Assembly (NCBI GenBank): GCA_019115685.1
Contig: DXDC01000292.1
Span: forward strand, 1 to 5,218
From: Candidatus Agrococcus pullicola
Lineage (GTDB): Bacteria > Actinomycetota > Actinomycetes > Actinomycetales > Microbacteriaceae
Length of the DNA stretch: 5,218 nucleotides
Reading direction: 5' to 3'
Position numbers and translations under genes: made by a program. Below the pieces are notes generated by a model that saw nothing but the letters and a program-made list of their open reading frames with translations, was not told the DNA's origin and did no database searches. Below, in pieces: positions 1-5,218 of the stretch; position 1 is the stretch's first letter; every line of letters starts with the position of its first letter.

Positions 1-584
1 GTGAGTCCGTGTTCGAAGCGCGGGGCCGCCAGCAACAATGCGGAAACGAACTGACTGGAACGGGAAGCGTCGATCGTCAGCGCGCCGCCCTCGAGCCCCC
101 CGCTGCCCTGCACCGAGAAGGGGAGCGCGGCGCGGCCGCCGTCGTCGACCACCGCCCCGAGGGCGCGCAGCGATTCGATCGTTTCACGCATTGGGCGCAT
201 TCGCGCGTGCGGGTCGCCGTCGAAGTGCACCGTCGCCGGAGTCAGAGCTGCGACGAACGGCAGGAAACGCATAGCCGTACCCGCCAGTCCGACATCGATC
301 GAAATAGAACCGTCCGAGACTCCCGGGGTGATGATCAGGTCGCTGCCGTAAGCACCGTCGCCGGCAACCGGCTCGATCCCTGAGCCGAGCGAGCGAAGGC
401 CCTCGACCATGAGCTGTGCATCGCGCGAGTGGAGGGGCCGCAGAAGGCGACTTGGTCCGTCCGCCAGCGCGGCCAGCACCAACTCGCGGTTGGTGAGTGA
501 TTTCGAACCCGGGAGATCGATTTGGGCGTCGAGGCCCGTTGTCGCGCGCGGCGCAGACCAGGCAGTTGAGAGCGGTGCATCCAT
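1..584 (-). CDS. aroA: 3-phosphoshikimate 1-carboxyvinyltransferase (EPSP synthase), 5' part, cut by the left window edge
   Basis: AroA transfers the enolpyruvyl group of PEP to shikimate-3-phosphate, the sixth step of the cytosolic shikimate pathway to chorismate and aromatic amino acids. Reading the minus strand from ATG 584-582 gives 194 open codons to the edge, plus two bases. Visible family motifs: PGSKSLTNR at residues 25-33 (Lys28, Ser29 and Arg33 are the PEP/S3P-binding residues), [11 protein letters not shown] at 99-109, [12 protein letters not shown] at 121-132, and [18 protein letters not shown] at 171-188 (the S3P-contacting Ser-Ser-Gln). The family is about 430-450 residues, so more than half is missing. 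The start is supported by GGAGGG just upstream and by the usual short N-terminal lead before PGSKS; an in-frame GTG lies directly before the ATG. Phe107 sits where E. coli has Pro101, which is normal in actinobacterial AroA. It is divergent from sigH, 86 bp away, as near mycobacterial sigH. No frameshift or stop is seen; identity is very likely. Confidence 0.95.
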   Translation of the reverse strand, partial: MDAPLSTAWSAPRATTGLDAQIDLPGSKSLTNRELVLAALADGPSRLLRPLHSRDAQLMVEGLRSLGSGIEPVAGDGAYGSDLIITPGVSDGSISIDVGLAGTAMRFLPFVAALTPATVHFDGDPHARMRPMRETIESLRALGAVVDDGGRAALPFSVQGSGGLEGGALTIDASRSSQFVSALLLAAPRFEHGL

Positions 585-586
585 CA

Positions 587-592
587 CCCTCC
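587..592 (-). promoter_or_regulatory. Ribosome binding site of aroA
   Basis: On the minus strand GGAGGG lies just before ATG 584-582. The gap is only 2-3 nt, shorter than ideal, but this is the only Shine-Dalgarno-like sequence near the N-terminus. It supports the ATG at 584 rather than the out-of-frame ATG at 580. Confidence 0.6.
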
Positions 593-623
593 AATCTACC
601 CCGCCGCCGACGAATCAACCGCG

Positions 624-649
624 GGAATGTCGACGCGAACACCACTGTT
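624..649 (+). promoter_or_regulatory. Predicted SigH/SigR-type autoregulatory promoter of the sigH-rshA operon
   Basis: GGAAT (624-628, within GGGAATG) is followed after exactly 18 bp by GTT (647-649). This equals the published SigR consensus of Streptomyces (GGAAT, 18-bp spacer, GTT) and is close to the mycobacterial SigH consensus (GGAAY...GTT). Transcription should start about 6-8 nt after the -10, near 655, leaving a leader of roughly 15 nt that contains the AGGAGG ribosome site. The position directly before sigH is what autoregulation by this sigma family predicts. The match is seen; the activity is inferred. Confidence 0.72.
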
Positions 650-658
650 GCTCAATGC

Positions 659-664
659 AGGAGG
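659..664 (+). promoter_or_regulatory. Ribosome binding site deciding the sigH start
   Basis: A full AGGAGG lies 6 nt before ATG 671-673. It selects this start over the out-of-frame ATG at 667 and over upstream in-frame starts such as GTG 497. Confidence 0.85.
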
Positions 665-670
665 CGATGC

Positions 671-1288
671 ATGACAACACAGCTGCGCGAGAGGTCTCTA
701 GACTCGATATCGATGACCAGTGAAGATAAGCGTGCTCGATTCGTCGACGAAGCACTGCAGTACACGGACGCTCTGTACGCCGCGGGTATGCGCATGACGC
801 GTAATCCGGCGGATGCGGCGGATCTTGTGCAAGAGACGTTCGCGAAGGCCTATGCCGCCTTCGACTCATTCACTCAGGGTACGAACCTCAAAGCGTGGCT
901 GTACCGAATACAGACCAACACCTACATCAATCAGTACCGAAAGGCACAGCGAGAACCGCGGCAGAATGCGCTGGACGAGATGGAGGACTGGCAGGTCGGG
1001 GACTCCGACTCGATAACGGCATCTCACTCGCGCTCGGCAGAGGCGGAAGCGATCGATCGGATGCCGTCCGGCGTCGTCAAGGACGCTCTGCAATCGCTCC
1101 CGGAGGACCGCAGGATGGTTGTCTACTGGGTGGACGTCGAGGGGCTCTCGTACGCAGAAACAGCAGAAATCATGCACACTCCGGTTGGAACGGTTATGAG
1201 TCGACTGCATCGTGGCCGGCGCCAACTGCGCGAACTGCTCGCGGATTACGCGAGCCAACAGGGTATGACTACGAAGGAGACCGCATGA
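671..1288 (+). CDS. sigH: ECF RNA polymerase sigma factor, SigH/SigR (thiol-oxidative stress) family
   Basis: This group-IV (ECF) sigma factor of 205 residues directs RNA polymerase to disulfide- and heat-stress genes (thioredoxin system, mycothiol and protease genes in characterised relatives). Region 2 spans about residues 26-92, with [17 protein letters not shown] at 51-67 (core-polymerase binding) and [20 protein letters not shown] at 72-91 (-10 recognition); the [11 protein letters not shown] stretch is characteristic of the SigR/SigH subfamily. After a variable acidic linker (about 98-125), region 4 runs from about 136 to 192, with the helix-turn-helix [20 protein letters not shown] at 158-177 followed by [13 protein letters not shown] for -35 binding. 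The ATG at 671 follows a perfect AGGAGG. Its stop overlaps the rshA start (ATGA), so the two are translationally coupled. A SigH-type promoter precedes it, implying positive autoregulation. Close paralogues (for example SigE types) are less likely, given the subfamily motifs and the zinc anti-sigma partner. Confidence 0.95.
   Translation: MTTQLRERSLDSISMTSEDKRARFVDEALQYTDALYAAGMRMTRNPADAADLVQETFAKAYAAFDSFTQGTNLKAWLYRIQTNTYINQYRKAQREPRQNALDEMEDWQVGDSDSITASHSRSAEAEAIDRMPSGVVKDALQSLPEDRRMVVYWVDVEGLSYAETAEIMHTPVGTVMSRLHRGRRQLRELLADYASQQGMTTKETA
1274..1279 (+). promoter_or_regulatory. Ribosome binding site of rshA inside the sigH 3' end
   Basis: AAGGAG lies within the last codons of sigH, 5 nt before ATG 1285-1287. 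With the 4-nt ATGA overlap, this supports coupled and perhaps stoichiometric synthesis of sigma and anti-sigma factor. Confidence 0.75.
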
Positions 1289-1551
1289 TCGGCGAGGCAC
1301 AGGAGACGCCAGACAAAGCTTGTGAGAAAGCGCGTCGGGAGCTCGAAGAGTACATGCACGGCGAACTGTGTGCTGAAGACGCGAGCGACATCAGGGCGCA
1401 CCTCGACGGCTGCCAGGAGTGTCGCGATGAGCACACGGTAGGGGTGACGCTTTCGAGCGCGCTGAAGGACGCGTGCAAGGAAGCCGCGCCCGAGCAGCTG
1501 CGCGACCGCATCCTCGATGCCATTCGGGAAGCGCAGGCCGGCCACAACTAA
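1285..1551 (+). CDS. rshA: Zinc-binding redox-sensing anti-sigma factor (RshA/RsrA family)
   Basis: A small cytosolic protein of 88 residues that in this family binds SigH/SigR under reducing conditions and releases it when its cysteines form disulfides. The zinc anti-sigma (ZAS) motif His-x3-Cys-x2-Cys is visible as His39, Cys43, Cys46 (HLDGCQEC). Cys13 sits where RsrA has its fourth zinc ligand and switch residue (Cys11). Additional Cys29 and Cys64 lie near the positions of RsrA's non-ligand cysteines. No membrane segment is present, as expected for the soluble ZAS type. It is somewhat shorter than the roughly 100-residue characterised members. The start codon overlaps the sigH stop by 4 nt, and the pair is cotranscribed. 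The gene ends 157 bp before the convergent kgd. Identity rests on motif plus context and is strong; the redox behaviour is inferred from the family. Confidence 0.93.
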   Translation: MIGEAQETPDKACEKARRELEEYMHGELCAEDASDIRAHLDGCQECRDEHTVGVTLSSALKDACKEAAPEQLRDRILDAIREAQAGHN

Positions 1552-1603
1552 GCTTCCTCGCCGGCGATAGGTTCTCGTTTCCCTTCCGAGCCGGTTCCGC
1601 TAA
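1552..1603. other. Convergent intergenic stretch before the dyad
   Basis: Between the rshA stop and the long inverted repeat I see no gene. The 10-bp palindrome TCGCCGGCGA (1558-1567) has no loop and is unremarkable in GC-rich DNA. A weak stem with a 2-nt bulge around 1571-1590 is possible. I assign no function. Confidence 0.4.
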
Positions 1604-1677
1604 GAACACTTCTCGGTCTATGCATGGAATGACCGCCGTATACCTGCGTGTCACCAGCTATAGACCGAGAAGTGTTC
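1604..1677. repeat. Long interrupted inverted repeat (74-bp dyad) between convergent rshA and kgd
   Basis: The left arm GAACACTTCTCGGTCTAT (1604-1621) and right arm ATAGACCGAGAAGTGTTC (1660-1677) are perfect 18-bp reverse complements separated by 38 nt. The axis (1640.5) falls exactly in the centre of the palindrome GTATAC (1638-1643). As plus-strand RNA the centre can pair further: TGG 1625-1627 with CCA 1654-1656, TGAC 1630-1633 with GTCA 1650-1653, and CGC 1634-1636 with GCG 1646-1648, leaving a loop of about 9 nt. It lies 52 bp after the rshA stop and 31 bp after the kgd stop. The likeliest role is a bidirectional terminator or mRNA 3'-end stabiliser. There is no T-tract on either side, so it is not a classical intrinsic terminator. 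A dimeric-protein or recombinase site, or a small inverted-repeat element, remains possible; no target duplication is seen. Confidence 0.85.
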
Positions 1678-1708
1678 CCGTGCGTTGACGGGGAGCGTGC
1701 TGTGGCGG

Positions 1709-4700
1709 TTAGGAGAGCGCCTCGTCGAGAATCTGCACCAGCTCGGCCGCCGAGCGCTTCGGTGAACCCGTCGCCGGGCTCGCCGACGGGGCGCGCCCGA
1801 CACCGCGAAGCGTACGCCCGTGGAGGTGCTTCGGCAGGTTGTGGTGGATGAACGGCCAGGACCCCTGGTTCAGTGGCTCTTCCTGCACCGCGACCAGTTC
1901 CGCGTTCGGGTACTGGTCGACGACCTCGTTGATGCGCTCGACATCCAGCGGGTAGAGCTGCTCGAGGCGGACGATCGCGACGTCATCGAGCTCGCGCTTG
2001 GCGATCTCCTGCCGGATGTCGTAGACGATCTTGCCGCTCGCGATGAGAACGCGGCGTGCTCGCTCCCTGTCTGGGACATTGTTGTCGTCGAGAACCGCCT
2101 CGAATCGTCCCGACGTGAATGCTTCGACGGGGCTCACAGCATCCCGCAGTCGCAGCATCGCCTTCGGAGTGAAGATGATGAGCGGCTTGCGCGGACGTGC
2201 GTACGCCTGACGTCGCAGCAGGTGGAAGTACGACGCGGGTGTCGAGGGACGCGCGATCGTCATGTTCTGCTGCGCTGCGAGCTGCAGGAAACGCTCGAGG
2301 CGAGCCGACGAGTGATCGGGGCCGGCGCCTTCGTACCCGTGGGGGAGAAGCAGCGTGAGGCTCGACTCCTGCTCCCATTTCTGTTCACCGGACGCAATGA
2401 ACCCGTCGATGACGATCTGCGCCCCATTCGCGAAGTCGCCGAACTGGGCCTCCCAGAGCACGAGTGCTTCCGCGTTCTCGACGGAGTAGCCGTATTCGAA
2501 CGCCATGGTCGCGTACTCGCTGAGGAACGAGTCGTAGATCGAAAGACGCCCCTGCGATTCGCTGAGGTTCGCCAGCGGCAGCCATTCCTGGCCGTTCGAC
2601 TTGTCGTGCATGACGGCGTGGCGCTGCACGAATGTTCCGCGCCGCGTGTCTTGACCGGTCATGCGGACGGGCTTGCCTTCCATGAGAACGGATCCGAGGG
2701 CCAGCAGCTCACCGTAGGCCCAATCGATGTTCCCATCCGTGCTCATCTGCACGCGCTTCTTCAGCAACTGCGCGACCTTTGGATGCACGGTGAAGCCCTC
2801 GGGCGGGTTCGCGTGGGCGTTCGCAATGGCCTCGAGCGTGGACGCAGGCACGCCCGTGTCGTCGGGTGCTCCTGCCAGCGGTGTTTCGGGCGTGGAGCTC
2901 ACAATCGGGATGGAGCCCGTCGTGGCCTCGTGGGTTTCCTGGAACGCACGCTCGAGACGATCCTGGAAGTCGGCTTGCGCCTGCTCGTACTCTTCCACGG
3001 TGATGTCGCCGCGGCCGACGAGATTCTCGGCGTAGAGCGTGCGCACGGAGCGCTTGGCCTCGATGAGCGAGTACATGAGCGGCTGGGTCATCGTGGGGTC
3101 GTCACCCTCGTTGTGGCCGCGTCGGCGGTACGAGATGAGGTCGATGACGATATCGCGGTTGAACTCCTGGCGGTACTGGAACGCTAGCTCCGCGACACGG
3201 ACAACCGCCTCGGGGTCGTCGCCGTTGACGTGGAAGACCGGCGCCTCGATCGCCTTCGCAATATCGCTCGCGTACGTGGAGGAGCGACCGTCCTTCGGGG
3301 GTGTTGTGAAACCGATCTGGTTGTTCGCGATCAGGTGGATCGTGCCGCCCGTGCGGTAGGGACGCAGCTGCGACATCTGGAGCGTTTCGAACACGACTCC
3401 CTGCCCAGCCATAGCGGCGTCGCCGTGCACCAGAATCGGCAGGACCGAGAATTGGCCGTCACCGAGGCTGTCCTGCTTCGCCCTGACGATGCCTTCGAGC
3501 ACGCCGTCAACGGCCTCCAGGTGCGAGGGATTGGCGGCGAGATAGACGGGAATCTGCGCACCGGATGCGCTCGTGAAGGTGCCCTCTGTGCCCAAGTGGT
3601 ACTTCACGTCGCCCGAGCCGTTGTACGAGGCGGCGCCCTCGAACTCCTGGAAGATCTGGGCGTACGTCTTGCCCGCGATGTTCGAGAGCACGTTGAGCCG
3701 ACCCCGGTGCGGCATCCCGATAGCGACGGAGTGCAGGTTCTGCTCCGCGGCACCGGCGAGAACAGCGTCGAGGAACGCGATCATCGATTCGGTTCCCTCG
3801 AGGCTGAATCGCTTTTGCCCGACGAACTTCGTCTGCAGGAATGTCTCGAACGACTCGGCTTGATTCAGCTTGCCGAGGATGCGCATCTGCTCGTCGTGCG
3901 TCGGCTTGACATACGGCACCTCGAGGTGCGACTGGAACCACTGCCGCTGCGCCGGGTCGGAGATGTGCATGTACTCGACGCTCGTCGTGCGGCAGTAGGT
4001 ATCGCGAAGGACACCGAGCACATCTCGCAGCAGTGCCTGACGCTTACCGCCGAATCCGCCGACCACGAACTCACGATCGAGATCCCAGAATGAAAGCCCG
4101 TGATGCTCGATCTCGAGATCGGGGTGCGTGCGTTGCACGTATTCGAGCGGATCGATGTCGGCCATGAGGTGACCGTTGGTGCGGTAGGCCCCGATCAACT
4201 GGCTCACTCGTGTCTGCTTGGAGAGCTCGGTGTTCGGCTCAACGTTGACATCCGTCGTCCAGCGGATGGGCTCGTATGGGATGCGCAGGTCGGCAAAGAT
4301 GTTGCGGTAGAAGTCCATCTCGCCGATGAGCATCTGGTGCACGAGTTTCAGGAACTCGCCGCTGCCGGCTCCCTGGATTACGCGGTGATCGTAGGTAGAC
4401 GTGAGCGTGATGGTCTTCCCGATACCTGCATCCGCGAGTCGTTCCGGCGACGAGCCCTCGAACTCTGCGGGGTAGTCGAGAGCTCCGGCACCGATGATGC
4501 ACCCCTGCCCCTTCATGAGGCGGGGAACGGAGTGGACGGTGCCGATGCCGCCCGGGTTCGTCAGCGAGATCGTCGTACCGGCGAAGTCGGCAGCCGACAG
4601 CTTGTTGTCGCGCGTGCGCTTCACGACGTCCTCGTACGCGTTCAGGTAGTCCTGGAAGTCCATGGACTGCGTCTTCTTGATGCTGGGCACGAGCAGCGCA

Positions 4701-5218
4701 CGGGAACCATCGGGCTTGGGCAGGTCGATCGCGATACCCAGATTGACATCCTGATGCTGCACGAGCGTCGGCTTGCCGTCGACGATGTCGTACGACACGT
4801 TCTGACTCGGGAAGACCTTGAGCGCCTGGATGAGGGCGTAGCCGATGAGGTGCGTGAACGAGACCTTACCGCCGCGGGTGCGACGCAGATGATTGTTGAT
4901 GACGATTCGGTTGTCGATCATCAGCTTCGCGGGAATCGTGCGAACGCTGGTGGCTGTCGGGACCGTCAGTGACTCGTCCATGTTCGCTGCGAGTGTCTTC
5001 GGCAGACCCCGCAGGGGCGTGCGTACCGGCTCGTTGGCCTGATCGCCGTCCTTCGAGGAATCCTTTTTCGCCTTCGCCTCGGCGGGAACGGGCGTTGGCC
5101 GAGCCGGCTGCTTCGTCGTCTTCGCAGCGATGGTCGACGCCGAGCTGTTCTGTTCGCTGTTCTGCTGCTTCACTGGCTGCCGCTCCTGCTTCGCTGCCGG
5201 CTTTGCGGTGGTGTCCTC
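1709..5218 (-). CDS. kgd: Multifunctional 2-oxoglutarate dehydrogenase E1/E2 (Kgd/OdhA type), N-terminal end beyond the right edge
   Basis: This TCA-cycle enzyme decarboxylates 2-oxoglutarate with thiamine diphosphate; in Actinobacteria the fused E2-like and E1 domains work with a lipoyl-bearing AceF/SucB and Lpd. The window shows 1169 codons plus TAA. In visible numbering, residues 1 to about 65 are an Ala/Lys/Pro/Gln-rich linker, matching the segment after the short N-terminal helix of the family. About 70-295 is the succinyltransferase domain, with VPTATSVRTIPAKLMIDNR, SLTNPGGIGTVHSVPRLM and the catalytic histidine in YDHRVIQG (His278). There is no lipoyl domain, as expected. The E1 region follows: GHLMADIDPL (from 349), GMPHRGRLNVL (His504), GDAAMAGQG (599-607) with NN at 632-633 as the ThDP/Mg site, RRGHNEGDDP (His702), GQDTRRGTF (from 855), and VQEEPLNQGSW near the end. 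Characterised homologues have about 1220-1260 residues, so some 60-100 are missing. The GTG at 5173 is not the start: the frame stays open to the edge. Confidence 0.97.
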   Translation of the reverse strand, partial: EDTTAKPAAKQERQPVKQQNSEQNSSASTIAAKTTKQPARPTPVPAEAKAKKDSSKDGDQANEPVRTPLRGLPKTLAANMDESLTVPTATSVRTIPAKLMIDNRIVINNHLRRTRGGKVSFTHLIGYALIQALKVFPSQNVSYDIVDGKPTLVQHQDVNLGIAIDLPKPDGSRALLVPSIKKTQSMDFQDYLNAYEDVVKRTRDNKLSAADFAGTTISLTNPGGIGTVHSVPRLMKGQGCIIGAGALDYPAEFEGSSPERLADAGIGKTITLTSTYDHRVIQGAGSGEFLKLVHQMLIGEMDFYRNIFADLRIPYEPIRWTTDVNVEPNTELSKQTRVSQLIGAYRTNGHLMADIDPLEYVQRTHPDLEIEHHGLSFWDLDREFVVGGFGGKRQALLRDVLGVLRDTYCRTTSVEYMHISDPAQRQWFQSHLEVPYVKPTHDEQMRILGKLNQAESFETFLQTKFVGQKRFSLEGTESMIAFLDAVLAGAAEQNLHSVAIGMPHRGRLNVLSNIAGKTYAQIFQEFEGAASYNGSGDVKYHLGTEGTFTSASGAQIPVYLAANPSHLEAVDGVLEGIVRAKQDSLGDGQFSVLPILVHGDAAMAGQGVVFETLQMSQLRPYRTGGTIHLIANNQIGFTTPPKDGRSSTYASDIAKAIEAPVFHVNGDDPEAVVRVAELAFQYRQEFNRDIVIDLISYRRRGHNEGDDPTMTQPLMYSLIEAKRSVRTLYAENLVGRGDITVEEYEQAQADFQDRLERAFQETHEATTGSIPIVSSTPETPLAGAPDDTGVPASTLEAIANAHANPPEGFTVHPKVAQLLKKRVQMSTDGNIDWAYGELLALGSVLMEGKPVRMTGQDTRRGTFVQRHAVMHDKSNGQEWLPLANLSESQGRLSIYDSFLSEYATMAFEYGYSVENAEALVLWEAQFGDFANGAQIVIDGFIASGEQKWEQESSLTLLLPHGYEGAGPDHSSARLERFLQLAAQQNMTIARPSTPASYFHLLRRQAYARPRKPLIIFTPKAMLRLRDAVSPVEAFTSGRFEAVLDDNNVPDRERARRVLIASGKIVYDIRQEIAKRELDDVAIVRLEQLYPLDVERINEVVDQYPNAELVAVQEEPLNQGSWPFIHHNLPKHLHGRTLRGVGRAPSASPATGSPKRSAAELVQILDEALS

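Noticed and set aside
99..109. Phe at the E. coli Pro101 position of AroA (residue 107; coordinates given here are residues, the codon is at 264-266) as a glyphosate-tolerance change
   Set aside because: GLAGTxxRF is the normal actinobacterial form, so it is not a specific resistance mutation that can be claimed from sequence alone.
9..383. Plus-strand open frames at 9-383 and 38-274
   Set aside because: Antisense shadows of aroA; no motif, Arg-rich composition, no supported start.
637..642. GAACAC upstream of sigH also begins the arms of the long inverted repeat
   Set aside because: A six-base match is expected by chance in a window of this size, and no further similarity follows.
184..645. 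153-codon minus-strand open frame over the aroA start
   Set aside because: It is a neighbouring frame of aroA with low-complexity Arg-rich translation; the true frame, from ATG 584, contains all EPSP synthase motifs.
895..1284. Extended start of the rshA frame at 895 (218 codons)
   Set aside because: The upstream part overlaps sigH in another frame and has no anti-sigma features; ATG 1285 has its own ribosome site and gives a normal ZAS protein.
1604..1677. Insertion sequence or MITE explanation of the inverted repeat
   Set aside because: The flanks (CGCTAA on the left, CCGTGC on the right) show no target duplication, and the internal pairing suggests an RNA or DNA structure instead. It cannot be fully excluded without counting genomic copies.
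1820..3187. 455-codon plus-strand open frame opposite kgd
   Set aside because: It is antisense to a fully convincing Kgd coding frame. Its sequence is rich in Arg/Val/Leu/Asp as expected from the mirror of GC-rich codons, with no recognisable domain and no good ribosome site.
3230..4972. Two further long plus-strand open frames (3230-4093 and 4100-4972) opposite kgd
   Set aside because: Same mirror effect of third-position GC; they follow the Kgd frame without independent motifs. Their apparent succession is explained by low stop density.

Overview
The window looks like chromosomal DNA from a high-GC Gram-positive actinobacterium. The proteins resemble those of Microbacteriaceae and their relatives, but the genus cannot be fixed by eye. 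Three things point to Actinobacteria: a fused lipoyl-less 2-oxoglutarate dehydrogenase/decarboxylase of the Kgd/OdhA type, a SigR/SigH-type redox sigma factor with its zinc-binding anti-sigma factor, and an EPSP synthase with the actinobacterial GLAGTAMRF variant motif. The gene density and the GC-rich antisense 'mirror' frames fit this as well.

Layout. Positions 1-584 hold the 5' part of aroA on the minus strand, running off the left edge. A short divergent intergenic region (585-670) separates it from sigH on the plus strand (671-1288). It carries a match to the SigR/SigH promoter (GGAAT, 18-bp spacer, GTT), so sigH probably activates its own transcription. The anti-sigma gene rshA/rsrA (1285-1551) overlaps sigH by 4 nt. 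A 157-bp convergent intergenic region (1552-1708) contains a striking 74-bp dyad: two perfect 18-bp arms around a 38-nt centre with further internal pairing, centred exactly on GTATAC. The rest of the window (1709-5218) is kgd on the minus strand. It lacks only its N-terminal end, beyond the right edge.

How it works together. SigH and RshA form a classical disulfide-stress switch: thiol oxidation of the zinc anti-sigma factor should free SigH, which then transcribes its own operon and a thiol-homeostasis regulon. AroA next to sigH is a known actinobacterial neighbourhood (aroA and sigH lie close together in mycobacteria). AroA and Kgd are housekeeping enzymes of the shikimate pathway and TCA cycle; nothing here ties them functionally to the sigma factor beyond proximity. 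I see no mobile element, CRISPR array, tRNA or rRNA. The least explained item is the dyad between rshA and kgd. No previously undescribed multi-gene system is evident.
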